DNA from: Metabacillus niabensis
Lineage (GTDB): Bacteria > Bacillota > Bacilli > Bacillales > Bacillaceae
Direction of reading: 5' to 3'
NCBI RefSeq assembly: GCF_902829255.1
Contig: NZ_CADEPK010000012.1
Span: forward strand, 1-64,000
Length of the DNA: 64,000 nt
Of this stretch, positions 29,937 to 43,813 are shown one piece after another. The position numbers were made by a program, and so were the translations under genes. The notes under the pieces are model-generated. The model saw only the letters and a list, made by a program, of their open reading frames with translations. It ran no database searches and had not been told where the DNA came from. Within the stretch, counting starts at the first letter, position 1; the number at the start of each line of letters is the position of its first letter.

Positions 29937-30905
29937 ATGGGAACTGAACAATTGCCAAAGGTTGTTATTATAGGCGGTGGAACTGGCTTATCTGTACTAT
30001 TAAGAGGATTAAAGCAGTTCCCTGTCGATATAACGGCTATCGTCACTGTTGCTGATGATGGCGGGAGTTCTGGCAGACTCCGCGATGAATTAAATATTCC
30101 TCCTCCAGGTGATATTCGCAATGTGTTAGCAGCTTTGTCAGATGTTGAGCCACTCGTTGAAGAGCTCTTTCAACATCGCTTCAATAAAGGCAATAACTTG
30201 ACAGGACATTCATTAGGGAATTTAATTTTAGCAGCAATGACGACGATTACCGGTGATTTTGTCCATGCAATAAAAGAAATGAGCACAGTTTTAAATGTTC
30301 GTGGTAAGGTTTTACCTGCTGCAAACATGAGCGTTATCTTAAATGCAGAAATGGAAGATGGTACAATTGTCTCAGGAGAATCAAAAATACCCTTCTCTGG
30401 TAAGAAAATAAAACGAGTTTTTCTTTCTCCACAAAATATTGAACCACTTCCAGAAACAATTGAGGTCATCCGTAAAGCCGATTTAATTGTTATCGGACCA
30501 GGTAGTTTATATACAAGTATATTACCGAATCTACTTGTTCCGAAAATTGGAGAAGAGGTTTGTAAGGCAAAAGCAAAAAAGGTTTACATTTGTAATGTTA
30601 TGACACAGGCTGGGGAAACGTTGAATTTCTCAGCAAGTGACCATGTGAAAGCATTATATGATCATATGAAATGCACATTTATTAATACAATTCTTGTTAA
30701 TGAAGAGGAAATTCCGGATCATATTAAATTATTATATGAGGAAGAGCTTGCCAAGCCTGTTCACTATGATATTGAGGCGCTGAAAAGGCTAGGGCTCGAA
30801 GTCATTACAGATAATATTGTCTGCTATGACAATAGTGTCATTAGACATGATACGAATAAAGTGGCTAAGCTATTATATGGAATCCTTCAGCAGGAATTAT
30901 CGTAA
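29937..30905 (+). CDS. glmR: Gluconeogenesis factor GlmR (YvcK)
   Basis: This 322-residue protein has a CofD/UPF0052-type nucleotide-binding fold: GGGTGLSVLLRGLK near residue 13, TVADDGGSSGRLRDEL near residue 39, and GPGSLYTSILPNLLV. In B. subtilis it binds UDP-GlcNAc and stimulates GlmS, steering carbon to the cell wall. The ribosome site before the ATG at 29937 is weak, suggesting coupling to rapZ. Confidence 0.94.
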   Translation: MGTEQLPKVVIIGGGTGLSVLLRGLKQFPVDITAIVTVADDGGSSGRLRDELNIPPPGDIRNVLAALSDVEPLVEELFQHRFNKGNNLTGHSLGNLILAAMTTITGDFVHAIKEMSTVLNVRGKVLPAANMSVILNAEMEDGTIVSGESKIPFSGKKIKRVFLSPQNIEPLPETIEVIRKADLIVIGPGSLYTSILPNLLVPKIGEEVCKAKAKKVYICNVMTQAGETLNFSASDHVKALYDHMKCTFINTILVNEEEIPDHIKLLYEEELAKPVHYDIEALKRLGLEVITDNIVCYDNSVIRHDTNKVAKLLYGILQQELS

Positions 30906-30935
30906 TAAATGTGGTAAGAATGGGGGGTGCAGAGG

Positions 30936-31886
30936 TTGTCATTTGCATCTGAAACAAAAAAAGAACTAACAAACCTAGAACTTAAGCCTTGCTGTATAAA
31001 GGCTGAACTATCTGCACTCATCCGTATGAATGGATCACTCTCCTTTTCAAACCGAGTGATTATGGTAGATATTCAAACAGAAAATGCAGCGATAGCAAGG
31101 CGAATTTATACATTAATTAAAAAGCAATATCATGTATCTGTTGAATTGCTAGTGCGAAAAAAAATGAGATTAAAAAAGAACAATGTTTATATTGTTCGTT
31201 TAGTGGAAGACGCAAAAGAAATATTAGAGGATTTAAATATTTTAGAAGAAGGCTTTTCGATTGTAAGAAATATTTCTAGTTCATTAGTAAAAAAGAAATG
31301 TTGCAAACGTTCTTATATTAGGGGAGCTTTTCTAGCAGGTGGCTCTGTTAACAACCCGGAAACATCTTCCTACCATCTTGAAATTTTCTCTCTATATAAA
31401 GAACATAATGATTCGTTATGTGAGTTAATGAATACCTTTGATTTAAACAGTAAGACATTGGAAAGAAAGAAAGGATTCATTACCTACTTAAAGGAAGCAG
31501 AAAAGATTACTGAGTTTTTAAATATTATCGGTGCACATCAAGCGTTATTGCGTTTTGAGGACGTTAGAATTGTTCGTGATATGAGAAATTCAGTCAATCG
31601 ATTAGTAAATTGTGAAACTGCAAATTTAAATAAAACGATTGGTGCAGCTTTGCGCCAAGTTGAAAACATTCGATATATTGATGAGCAAATTGGGATTGAT
31701 TCGTTGCCAGATAAGCTTCGTGAAATTGCCAAGCTTCGTGTCGAATACCAAGATGTAACGCTTAAAGAACTTGGAGAAATGGTCTCGAGTGGTACTATTA
31801 GTAAATCGGGGATTAATCATCGATTACGAAAACTAGACCAAATTGCTGAGCAGCTACGATTGGGTCAACCAGTATCATTGAAGTAA
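30936..31886 (+). CDS. whiA: DNA-binding protein WhiA
   Basis: This 316-residue protein has a degenerate LAGLIDADG-homing-endonuclease-like N-terminus (for example [17 protein letters not shown]) and a C-terminal helix-turn-helix ([25 protein letters not shown]). WhiA influences division and chromosome segregation in B. subtilis and sporulation in actinomycetes. The TTG at 30936 with GGGGGGTG upstream gives the usual N-terminus [11 protein letters not shown]; the upstream GTG at 30927 lies within the ribosome site. Confidence 0.94.
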   Translation: MSFASETKKELTNLELKPCCIKAELSALIRMNGSLSFSNRVIMVDIQTENAAIARRIYTLIKKQYHVSVELLVRKKMRLKKNNVYIVRLVEDAKEILEDLNILEEGFSIVRNISSSLVKKKCCKRSYIRGAFLAGGSVNNPETSSYHLEIFSLYKEHNDSLCELMNTFDLNSKTLERKKGFITYLKEAEKITEFLNIIGAHQALLRFEDVRIVRDMRNSVNRLVNCETANLNKTIGAALRQVENIRYIDEQIGIDSLPDKLREIAKLRVEYQDVTLKELGEMVSSGTISKSGINHRLRKLDQIAEQLRLGQPVSLK

Positions 31887-32094
31887 AAAGTTTATAAAAC
31901 AGCTTATTGTTGAATGTTGCTGAATGTAGCGTATGGTGTGAGACTTCTAGATAAATAAATGTGTCACGGGAAACGAAAAGGTGAAATACGCCAATTCGTT
32001 CCCTAGACCTTACAAGCGAGAGATGAACACCTTGTGTGGAAATGGGCAAACAAGTTAACAGTGCTAAATAAATAGATGAAAAGAGGAGATAGCT

Positions 32095-32352
32095 ATGGTT
32101 GAAAAACAAGTAGAGGTTCACCTTAAATCAGGTTTACAAGCACGTCCTGCTGCATTATTTGTTCAAGAGGCAAATCGCTTTGCATCAGACATATTTTTAG
32201 AAAAAGATGGAAAAAAAGTAAATGCAAAAAGTATAATGGGCTTAATGAGCTTAGCGATTAGCAAAGACGCTGTTATTACGCTGATTGCAGAAGGTAATGA
32301 TGAGCAAGAAGCAGTCGAAGCATTAGTGAAGTTTGTACAACAAGAAGGATAA
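32095..32352 (+). CDS. crh: HPr-like catabolite repression protein Crh
   Basis: This 85-residue HPr paralogue has Gln15 where HPr has the phosphoacceptor His (SGLQARPAA), so it cannot serve the PTS. Ser46 (NAKSIMGLMS), the HprK target, is kept. Ser-P Crh acts as a CcpA cofactor in carbon catabolite repression. AGAGGAG precedes the ATG. Its kinase is encoded at 14781 in this window. A hairpin GGGAAACGAA/TTCGTTCCC (31968-32003) lies in the 208-bp gap upstream; its role is unclear. Confidence 0.96.
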   Translation: MVEKQVEVHLKSGLQARPAALFVQEANRFASDIFLEKDGKKVNAKSIMGLMSLAISKDAVITLIAEGNDEQEAVEALVKFVQQEG

Positions 32353-32410
32353 TATGTATAAAAAGGGCACATCGTATATAACGGTGTGCTTATTTATTTG
32401 ATCGAAAAAT

Positions 32411-32457
32411 AAAAAAGGTTGTCTAAAACGGTCAAAACCGTTATGAGACAACCTTTT
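32411..32457. terminator. Bidirectional terminator between crh and clpP
   Basis: AAAAGGTTGTCT pairs with AGACAACCTTTT, with an inner stem AACGG/CCGTT. Both sides carry A/T runs, so it can end crh on the plus strand and clpP on the minus strand. Confidence 0.85.
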
Positions 32458-32463
32458 GCTAAA

Positions 32464-33060
32464 TTATTTATTGTTTAATTCATTACGAGTTAAAACTTTG
32501 TCAATTAAACCATATTCTAAGGCACGCTCAGCAGTCATGAAATTATCACGCTCTGTATCACGCTCGATAACTTCTAGAGGCTGACCAGTACGTTCAGATA
32601 AAATATTGTTTAACTTATCACGTAAGAAAAGAATGCGTTTTGCGGCAATTTCAATTTCAGTTGCTTGACCTTGTGCGCCACCTAATGGTTGATGAATCAT
32701 TACTTCACTATTAGGTAATGCATAACGTTTTCCTTTTTCACCTGCAGCAAGTAAGAAAGCACCCATTGATGCAGCCATTCCAATACAAATTGTGGACACG
32801 CTTGGTTTAATATATTGAATAGTGTCATAAATCGCCATACCTGCTGTAATTGAACCACCAGGGCTGTTAATGTAAATAGAAATATCCTTTTCTGGATCTT
32901 CTGCTTCTAAGAATAGTAATTGAGATACAATTGAGTTAGCAACATTGTCATCGATACCGCTGCCTAGCATAATGATGCGGTCCTTTAGTAGACGTGAATA
33001 AATGTCATATGCACGCTCACCACGATTTGTTTGCTCAATAACTGTAGGGATTAAATTCAT
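32464..33060 (-). CDS. clpP: ATP-dependent Clp protease proteolytic subunit
   Basis: This 198-residue serine peptidase forms the tetradecameric chamber used with ClpC, ClpX and ClpE. Catalytic triad Ser98 (GMAASMGAF), His123 (VMIHQPLGG) and Asp172 (RDTERDNF) is intact. GGAGGA lies before the ATG at 33060. A CtsR operator overlaps the upstream promoter. Confidence 0.97.
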   Translation of the reverse strand: MNLIPTVIEQTNRGERAYDIYSRLLKDRIIMLGSGIDDNVANSIVSQLLFLEAEDPEKDISIYINSPGGSITAGMAIYDTIQYIKPSVSTICIGMAASMGAFLLAAGEKGKRYALPNSEVMIHQPLGGAQGQATEIEIAAKRILFLRDKLNNILSERTGQPLEVIERDTERDNFMTAERALEYGLIDKVLTRNELNNK

Positions 33061-33133
33061 TTAAATATTCCTCCTTCATTATCAGAAAGATTGTACGCTA
33101 AGTACTTTCAAGTGTTTATTCCTATGTATTTCC

Positions 33134-33163
33134 ATCATACAACTAAGGTCAATAAAGGTCAAA
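33134..33163 (-). promoter_or_regulatory. clpP promoter overlapped by a CtsR operator
   Basis: On the minus strand TTGACC (33162-33157), 17 bp, TATGAT (33139-33134). The direct repeat GGTCAATAAAGGTCAAA at 33147-33163 (plus-strand reading) fits the CtsR heptad repeat with 3-bp spacing and covers the -35, so CtsR binding would block the promoter until heat or misfolding stress removes it. Confidence 0.85.
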
Positions 33164-33343
33164 CGAAAAGCATAAAAACGTTTGAAAAGATAGCTACTCA
33201 ATAAATATATGTAGTAAAAAACAGAACATGTGATTATATTTGCCATTTTTTTGTTTTTTCAAACAGAAAACTTCATTTGTATGTTAAGATGAAAAATGGA
33301 ATTTTACTTCCATAATTTTCATCATACATAAAGGAGAAACGAA

Positions 33344-33598
33344 ATGGAAAGAAACATTACAAAAATCCTCATTATTGTGGGGTGGGTTGTTATCATTGTC
33401 GGAGCAATCTGTAATATTGATACAACAATGGATTTAAACAAAACACAATATGTACCAGAGGGAGAAAGTCCGGCTCCAATTCGAATTACTGAAATCTTAC
33501 AAGATATTTTATATCCTGTTAGAGATGGTTTCATGTTAATAGGGCTAGCCTATTTTATTCGCTTTTTTCAAGCATCAAAGCCATCCCGTTCAGAATGA
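33344..33598 (+). CDS. Small two-helix membrane protein, unknown
   Basis: This 84-residue protein has two hydrophobic segments (ILIIVGWVVIIVGAI at about 8-22; FMLIGLAYFIRFF near 62-74) around a polar loop. AAAGGAG precedes the ATG, spaced 7 nt. I do not recognise the family. It lies alone, divergent from clpP. A GC-rich hairpin follows the stop (CCCCC... GGGGG, 33605-33643). Confidence 0.65.
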   Translation: MERNITKILIIVGWVVIIVGAICNIDTTMDLNKTQYVPEGESPAPIRITEILQDILYPVRDGFMLIGLAYFIRFFQASKPSRSE

Positions 33599-33720
33599 TA
33601 ATAGCCCCCTGATTGACCAAAAAATTTTGGTTACTCGGGGGAAGTTAAATGAATCCAAATTCTACTATTGAAATTTGGACCTAATATGTCGTATAATAAT
33701 TTGGCTGACTAATTTAATAT

Positions 33721-33796
33721 GCGCTCGTAGCTCAGTTGGATAGAGCGGTGGTTTCCGGTACCACGTCTGCCGGGGGTTCGAATCCCTCCGAGCGCG
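33721..33796 (+). tRNA. tRNA-Arg (anticodon CCG)
   Basis: The acceptor arms GCGCTCG/CGAGCGC, the D-arm GCTC...GAGC, the anticodon stem-loop GTGGT-TTCCGGT-ACCAC and the T-arm GGGGG-TTCGAAT-CCCTC are all present. The anticodon is CCG (arginine codon CGG). CCA is not encoded. A terminator follows within 5 bp. Confidence 0.95.
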
Positions 33797-33800
33797 TCAA

Positions 33801-33840
33801 AATAGCAAGGGTTGAGACATCTCAGCTCTTGCTATTTTTT
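33801..33840 (+). terminator. Terminator of the tRNA-Arg gene
   Basis: AATAGCAAG and CTTGCTATT pair (9 bp), with an inner TGAGA/TCTCA stem, followed by T's. Confidence 0.9.
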
Positions 33841-33871
33841 TATGTAAGAGTGTTAAATTTTGCTTGTTTGT

Positions 33872-33970
33872 TTCCTTATGTGGCGTTCGCTTTCCTCTGG
33901 CGTCCGGGCTCCACATTAAGTAGGAGCTCCCTTTGACATGCTTCTCTAGGCAGGAGCATCACGGAAGCTT
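33872..33970. repeat. Degenerate Bacillaceae intergenic repeat
   Basis: The stretch with TTCCTTATGTGGCGTTCGC, TTTCCTCTGGCGTCCGGGC and AGGAGCATCACGGAAGC resembles, from memory, a GC-rich palindromic repeat common between genes of several Bacillus species, here with many changes. No ORF or promoter is apparent in it. Confidence 0.4.
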
Positions 33971-34134
33971 AACAATACCCTTTAGCATGTAAAACAAATT
34001 CATCTTCGTTCGGTATCTCCTTTTCAACTCAACATATTCATATAATAAAAGAAATTTCTCCAGCTTTTTTATTCAATAAGCAGGTGGAACCTTTTGAGAA
34101 ATCGTTGATAAACTGAAAAAAAGGAGGGGCTAAA

Positions 34135-35400
34135 ATGATGAAAATGGAAAATAAGCAAGTGCCGATCTTGTCAGTGAAAATGACAAAGGAACTGCAGCAG
34201 GCAATTACGTTATTACAATATTCAACCGTCGAGCTTTATGAATATGTACAAGAGCTTTCGTTAGAAAACCCAGTCCTTGAACTATTAGATGTGCCGATTA
34301 GAACGATTGAAAGGTTACCGAAAAATATGCAAACGTTTGAAAATACGATAGTGGAAAGAAACAGCTTAAAAGACTATTTACGTGAGCAATTAATCGATTA
34401 TCCATTATCTAAAAGAGCAGATGTCGAATATCTTATTGAAAATCTTGATCAAAATGGCTATCTAGTTGTTGATATAGAATTACTTGCCGAAGAAAATAAA
34501 ATAGAACAAGCTGCTCTTGAAAAAAGTCTCGAATTGCTGCAATCGTTAGATCCTCCTGGAGTTGGGGCACGTACTTTACAAGAGTGTATTCTACTTCAGC
34601 TTAAGAGGTTATCACCACGTAACGAATTAGCTGAAACCGTCATTTTCCATCATTTTCATTGCTTTGCCGAAAAATCATGGAGAAGCTTATCAGCAAAATT
34701 AAACGAGCCGATTCATATAATTCAAGAAATCTCCCTACTTATTCAAACGCTAAACCCAAGACCAGGGGCTTCCTTCGAATCCAATCTATCCTCTTATATA
34801 ACACCTGATTTTACAGTTAATAAACATCATGGCCATTTACAGCTTATTTTTCATGATGAACTGCTTCCACAACTAACGCTTAATCCGTTCTTAAATAAAT
34901 GTAAAGATAAAGATATAGAAGACTATATTAAAGAAAAACGTATAGAAGCAAGGTGGCTGCTAAACGCATTACAGCACAGAAAAGAGACAATGATGAATGT
35001 AATGGAGGTCATCCTTGATAAACAAGCAGATTATTTTCTGAATGGAAAATTATTCTTAAAGCCGTTAAAATTAAAGGAAGTAGCGGAAATCCTCAACATT
35101 CATGAGTCAACCGTTAGCCGAGCTGTTAAAGATAAATATATTCGAACACCATACGGATTGGTGCCAATGAAATCCTTTTTTTCTGGGAAGCTTGTAAATA
35201 GTGAAATCTCGACAGCTTCTGTTAAAGAAAGGCTAAAGGAGCTCATTGATGAGGAGGATAAGCGACGACCATACTCAGATCAAAGCATCGCTAATGAGCT
35301 AAAAGACAGGTATGGGATTGTGATTTCAAGAAGAACTGTTACAAAATATCGTGAACTATTGCGAATTCCTTCAGCAGCAATCCGAAGACAATTTAGTTGA
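34135..35400 (+). CDS. rpoN: RNA polymerase sigma-54 factor (SigL)
   Basis: This 421-residue protein has the N-terminal Gln/Leu-rich activator region (LQQAITLLQYSTVELYEYVQE), the core-binding domain, a helix-turn-helix (LKEVAEILNIHESTVSRAV), and the RpoN box ISRRTVTKYRELL near residue 400. Sigma-54 transcribes genes opened by AAA+ activators, such as levanase and arginine or branched-chain catabolic genes in B. subtilis. AAGGAGG precedes the ATG at 34135. Confidence 0.95.
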   Translation: MMKMENKQVPILSVKMTKELQQAITLLQYSTVELYEYVQELSLENPVLELLDVPIRTIERLPKNMQTFENTIVERNSLKDYLREQLIDYPLSKRADVEYLIENLDQNGYLVVDIELLAEENKIEQAALEKSLELLQSLDPPGVGARTLQECILLQLKRLSPRNELAETVIFHHFHCFAEKSWRSLSAKLNEPIHIIQEISLLIQTLNPRPGASFESNLSSYITPDFTVNKHHGHLQLIFHDELLPQLTLNPFLNKCKDKDIEDYIKEKRIEARWLLNALQHRKETMMNVMEVILDKQADYFLNGKLFLKPLKLKEVAEILNIHESTVSRAVKDKYIRTPYGLVPMKSFFSGKLVNSEISTASVKERLKELIDEEDKRRPYSDQSIANELKDRYGIVISRRTVTKYRELLRIPSAAIRRQFS

Positions 35401-35429
35401 AGACAAGAAAGGGATGTGGAAAAGAACCT

Positions 35430-35666
35430 ATGAAAAAAGTGATCTTCTATTCGAAAGAAAACTGTTCTTTATGTGAGAAGGGACTTGCTTTAGTAAAGGA
35501 GCTTCAAAAGGAAATTCCTTTTGACTATGAAGTTGTCGATATTTATAAAGATGATGAGCTTTTAGAGCTTTATCAAATTATGATTCCTGTCGTAAAAATC
35601 GACAATGAAATCGCATCATATGGGATTTTAGAAAAAGATTTAATAAGAAAGCGTTTACTTTCATAA
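35430..35666 (+). CDS. Glutaredoxin-like (DUF836) thiol protein
   Basis: This is a small thioredoxin-fold protein of 78 residues with a CxxC active site, YSKENCSLCEKG, at residues 5-16, and the cis-Pro motif IPVVKI. The ATG at 35430 is chosen because the fold begins with KKVIFYSK there; the longer frame from 35397 overlaps the end of rpoN. The ribosome site is poor (AAAGGGATGTGG lies 11 nt upstream). It lies between rpoN and the cggR promoter. Confidence 0.75.
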   Translation: MKKVIFYSKENCSLCEKGLALVKELQKEIPFDYEVVDIYKDDELLELYQIMIPVVKIDNEIASYGILEKDLIRKRLLS

Positions 35667-35682
35667 ACTCGTCAAACATTCC

Positions 35683-35711
35683 TTGAATATGCATTTTTAC
35701 CCTGTTAAAAT
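35683..35711 (+). promoter_or_regulatory. Promoter of cggR-gap
   Basis: TTGAAT (35683-35688), 17 bp, TAAAAT (35706-35711). It lies just after the glutaredoxin-like gene and about 35 bp upstream of the CggR operator. Confidence 0.75.
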
Positions 35712-35746
35712 AAAGATGTAGCAGGGGAGATTTTTTTTTGAGCAGG

Positions 35747-35782
35747 CGGGACATAATAAGTCATAGCGGGACCAATTAAGTC
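35747..35782 (+). promoter_or_regulatory. CggR operator (two half-sites)
   Basis: CGGGAC-N6-AGTC (35747-35762) and CGGGAC-N6-AGTC (35767-35782) are separated by 4 bp. This is the direct-repeat structure of the B. subtilis CggR operator (CGGGACN6TGTCN4CGGGACN6TGTC), with AGTC in place of TGTC. It lies downstream of the promoter, so CggR would block elongation until fructose-1,6-bisphosphate releases it. Confidence 0.92.
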
Positions 35783-35811
35783 CATGTCGACTCAGAAAGG
35801 GATAGCAAATA

Positions 35812-36831
35812 ATGATATCATTAATAGAAGTACAAAAAAAATTATTGCCTGATCTTTTGGAGGTTATGCAAAAACGCTATCAAATTTTACAATACATTCG
35901 ATTGATGCAGCCGATTGGACGCAGAAGTCTCTCTACAAGTCTCGGTTTAAGCGAACGAATTCTTAGAAATGAAGTTCAATTTTTGAAGGATCAAAAATTA
36001 ATTGATATTCAAGTCTCTGGGATGAGCTTAACAAAGGACGGGAAATCACTATTAAAGTCTCTCGAGGAAATGATGAAGGATGTTTTAGGTTTAACGGTTC
36101 TTGAATCAACACTTAAAGAAAAGTTTAAGCTAGAAAAGGTCATTGTTGTTTCTGGAGATAGTGATCATTCTCCATGGGTCAAAAAGGATATGGGAAGAGC
36201 GTGTGTTTCATGCATTAAAAAGCGATTAAGCAGTGATAATATTATCGCTGTTACTGGAGGCACAACCCTTGCTGCAGTAGCCGAAATGATGACTCCAGAT
36301 AGTAAAAATCGTGAAATTCTCTTTGTTCCGGCGCGTGGTGGATTAGGTGAGACAGTGGAAAATCAAGCAAACACAATCTGTGCTAAGATGGCCGAGCGTG
36401 CTAGCGGGAATTATAGGCTCCTGCATGTACCTGATCAGCTTAGTATGGAAGCTTATCAATCAATTATTGAGGAGCCCTCAATTAAAGAGCTTTTAACGAT
36501 GATGAAATCCTCAAGTATGGTTATTCATGGAATAGGAGACGCTAAAACAATGGCGGAACGTCGCAGAACTCCTGAGAAGGATTTTCGTAAAATTGAAGCG
36601 GGCAATGCAGTTGCTGAAGCATTTGGCTATTACTTTGACCAAGAGGGAAAAATCGTACATAAAGTTCAAACAGTAGGGATCCAGCTAGACGACATTGAAG
36701 AGATGCCAAATGTTATTGCAGTAGCAGGAGGAGCTTCAAAGGCAAAAGCAATTAAAGCCTATATGAAACAAGCATTAGCATCTGTCCTTATTACAGATGA
36801 AGGTGCAGCAAACGCGTTAATAAGGGATTAA
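35812..36831 (+). CDS. cggR: Central glycolytic genes regulator
   Basis: This 339-residue SorC/DeoR-family repressor has an N-terminal winged helix-turn-helix (IGRRSLSTSLGLSERILRNEVQFLKDQKLI, about residues 40-70). A C-terminal sugar-phosphate isomerase-like effector domain (for example AVTGGTTLAAVAEMM, VPARGGLGETVENQAN) binds fructose-1,6-bisphosphate. It represses itself and the downstream glycolytic genes through the operator at 35747. AAAGGGAT precedes the ATG. Confidence 0.96.
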   Translation: MISLIEVQKKLLPDLLEVMQKRYQILQYIRLMQPIGRRSLSTSLGLSERILRNEVQFLKDQKLIDIQVSGMSLTKDGKSLLKSLEEMMKDVLGLTVLESTLKEKFKLEKVIVVSGDSDHSPWVKKDMGRACVSCIKKRLSSDNIIAVTGGTTLAAVAEMMTPDSKNREILFVPARGGLGETVENQANTICAKMAERASGNYRLLHVPDQLSMEAYQSIIEEPSIKELLTMMKSSSMVIHGIGDAKTMAERRRTPEKDFRKIEAGNAVAEAFGYYFDQEGKIVHKVQTVGIQLDDIEEMPNVIAVAGGASKAKAIKAYMKQALASVLITDEGAANALIRD

Positions 36832-36849
36832 TCATCCCTAATTATAAAC

Positions 36850-36928
36850 GTTCATTTCTTATGTAATTTTTCCAGAAAAATGAACACACTAAGTAATAAA
36901 GCGTTCAAATGTAAATATATGTTTGAAC
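36850..36928 (+). promoter_or_regulatory. Hairpins before gap (possible mRNA processing site)
   Basis: GTTCATTT/AAATGAAC (36850-36857 with 36878-36885) and GTTCAAA/TTTGAAC (36903-36909 with 36922-36928) lie between cggR and gap. In B. subtilis the cggR-gapA mRNA is cut near here and a 5' stem stabilises the gapA part. The same role is inferred. Confidence 0.5.
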
Positions 36929-36936
36929 AAATTTAA

Positions 36937-37959
<1,023 letters not shown>

Positions 37960-37982
37960 TTCTTATAAATAAGTAAGAAAAT

Positions 37983-38014
37983 GGGGAAAGGGGACCATCC
38001 CCTTTCCTTGTTTT
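37983..38014 (+). terminator. Terminator-like hairpin after gap
   Basis: GGAAAGGGG and CCCCTTTCC form a 9-bp perfect stem with loop ACCAT, followed by TTGTTTTG. It could end most cggR-gap transcripts while letting some read into pgk. Confidence 0.7.
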
Positions 38015-38119
38015 GTTTCGAACTAAAGGAAAAAAGAACATGTGAAGGTGTCTAGCTGCTTAGGCAAGTCTACGAAGAAAAAGGCGCTTTTAGAGCATTG
38101 ATAAAATGGAGGGCTTTTC

Positions 38120-39304
38120 ATGAATAAAAAATCAGTGAAAGACATTGATGTAAAAGGAAAAGTCGTCTTTTGTCGCGTTGATTTTAACGTACCGATGAAG
38201 GATGGACAAGTGACAGATGATACACGTATTCGTGCAGCTTTACCAACAATTGAGTACCTTACAGAGCAAGGTGCAAAGGTTGTTTTAGCTAGCCATTTAG
38301 GACGTCCGAAAGGTGAAGTTGTTGAAGAATTGCGCTTAAATGCAGTTGCTGAAAAACTACAAGCTCTTTCAGGTAAAAACGTTGTGAAAACAGATGAAGC
38401 ATATGGCGACACTGTTAAGGCTGAGATTGCTAAGCTTGAAGAGGGTGGCATTCTTCTATTAGAAAACGTTCGTTTCTATCCAGGTGAAGAAAAGAACGAT
38501 CCTGAGCTTGCAAAAGCATTTGCTGATTTAGCTGATATTTATGTAAATGATGCATTTGGTGCTGCACACCGTGCACATGCTTCAACTGAAGGAATTGCAA
38601 AGCATATTCCAGCTGTTGCAGGCTTCTTAATGGAAAAAGAGCTTGAAGTATTAGGAAAGGCTCTTTCAAATCCAGAACGTCCATTCACTGCAATTATCGG
38701 TGGAGCGAAAGTAAAAGACAAAATCGGTGTTATCCAAAACCTTCTTGATAAAGTTGATAACTTAATCATTGGTGGTGGACTAGCATATACGTTCATCAAA
38801 TCTCTTGGACATGATGTTGGTAAATCACTTCTTGAAGAAGATAAAATTGATTTAGCTAAATCATTCCTTGAACAAGCGAAGGAAAAAGGCGTTAATTTCT
38901 ATATGCCAGTTGATGTTGTTGTTGCGGATGATTTCTCAAACGATGCAAACATCAAAGTTGTTCCAGTAGATAGCATTCCAAATGATTGGGAAGGTCTTGA
39001 TGCAGGTCCAAAAACTCGCGAAATTTACGCAGATGTTATTAAAAAATCAAAATTAGTTATTTGGAACGGACCAATGGGTGTATTTGAACTTGATGCATTT
39101 GCAAATGGTACAAAAGCTGTTGCAGAAGCGCTTGCTGAGGCAGAAGGTACATACTCTGTCATTGGAGGAGGAGATTCAGCTGCTGCTGTAGAAAAATTTG
39201 GTTTAGCAGATAAGATGAGCCATATTTCTACTGGTGGTGGAGCTTCTCTTGAGTTCATGGAAGGAAAAGAGCTTCCAGGTGTCGTTGCATTAAACGATAA
39301 ATAA
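38120..39304 (+). CDS. pgk: Phosphoglycerate kinase
   Basis: This 394-residue enzyme makes ATP from 1,3-bisphosphoglycerate. N-terminal substrate motif [11 protein letters not shown], the [10 protein letters not shown] loop, and the C-terminal nucleotide-binding [13 protein letters not shown] near residue 350 are present. GGAGGGC precedes the ATG. Second gene of the glycolytic block. Confidence 0.97.
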   Translation: MNKKSVKDIDVKGKVVFCRVDFNVPMKDGQVTDDTRIRAALPTIEYLTEQGAKVVLASHLGRPKGEVVEELRLNAVAEKLQALSGKNVVKTDEAYGDTVKAEIAKLEEGGILLLENVRFYPGEEKNDPELAKAFADLADIYVNDAFGAAHRAHASTEGIAKHIPAVAGFLMEKELEVLGKALSNPERPFTAIIGGAKVKDKIGVIQNLLDKVDNLIIGGGLAYTFIKSLGHDVGKSLLEEDKIDLAKSFLEQAKEKGVNFYMPVDVVVADDFSNDANIKVVPVDSIPNDWEGLDAGPKTREIYADVIKKSKLVIWNGPMGVFELDAFANGTKAVAEALAEAEGTYSVIGGGDSAAAVEKFGLADKMSHISTGGGASLEFMEGKELPGVVALNDK

Positions 39305-39319
39305 GATAATTATGTTATG

Positions 39320-41694
<2,375 letters not shown>

Positions 41695-41751
41695 TTGAAA
41701 CAAAGCAAACGGTCGGCCGCCGAATGCAGAAAAAACAAAAATTTATAATAA

Positions 41752-43062
<1,311 letters not shown>

Positions 43063-43073
43063 GTTGAGATATG

Positions 43074-43108
43074 AAAAACGGAACTGCTTAAAGTAGTTCC
43101 GTTTTTTT
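43074..43108 (+). terminator. Terminator of the glycolytic operon
   Basis: AAAAACGGAACT and AGTTCCGTTTTT form a 12-bp stem, followed by T's. Confidence 0.9.
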
Positions 43109-43312
43109 ATGCGTAAATAAGAGCTCTTAACAGTTAGGATATAAATTGATAGTTCAAATCAATGGATCCATTAAAAATGCGCAAAAATTAATTTTACTCT
43201 CTTTGAAGTTCATGCGAATTCGCATTAGGAAAATAAACTTCTATTGTGAAGCTCTTCCATTTATGATACATTTAAACTATCTACTTGTGCGTATATCAGG
43301 AGGTGTCTTTTC

Positions 43313-43546
43313 ATGCATACAGCATTAATTATCCTACTTGTTTTAGTCTCAATTGCACTCATTACCGTTGTTTTATTACAATCAGGTAAAAGCGCTGGGT
43401 TATCAGGTGCCATCTCAGGTGGTGCAGAACAGCTTTTTGGAAAACAAAAGGCTCGTGGTCTTGATTTGATTTTACACCGTATTACGATTGTTTTAGCTGT
43501 GCTATTTTTTGTATTAACAATACTAGTAGCATATATCGTTGGATAA
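43313..43546 (+). CDS. secG: Preprotein translocase subunit SecG
   Basis: This 77-residue protein has two membrane segments and the family loop [31 protein letters not shown] between them. SecG assists SecYE/SecA-driven export. AGGAGGTG lies 8 nt before the ATG. A terminator follows 12 bp after the stop. Confidence 0.96.
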   Translation: MHTALIILLVLVSIALITVVLLQSGKSAGLSGAISGGAEQLFGKQKARGLDLILHRITIVLAVLFFVLTILVAYIVG

Positions 43547-43557
43547 TGGTCGAACAA

Positions 43558-43585
43558 AGGGTCTGAAGTATCAGACTCTTTTTTT
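43558..43585 (+). terminator. Terminator after secG
   Basis: AGGGTCTG and CAGACTCT pair (8 bp, one G-T) around AAGTAT, followed by a run of T. Confidence 0.85.
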
Positions 43586-43813
43586 AATAGCTAAGAAGCA
43601 GGGAATGTGTTTTGCTCCGATTGTCATATGCTGCTTAAAGCGTTGAAGAATTCTCATTAAGCTAAGAAGGGAGCTTCATGCATCTTTCAAGCATTAATTT
43701 GGTACAACCGGAAAACATTTGCTTAAATAATAAGAGGATACATAATACGAAATCGACTATTCCAAGCATGTAAAGGATAAACTAAATGAAATTAGTAAAA
43801 GGAGTTACAGGTG

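Noticed and set aside
43587-43813. Repeated TAGCTAAGAAG / AAGCTAAGAAG in the secG-yvaK gap
   Set aside because: Only two short imperfect copies 71 bp apart, with no period or structure.
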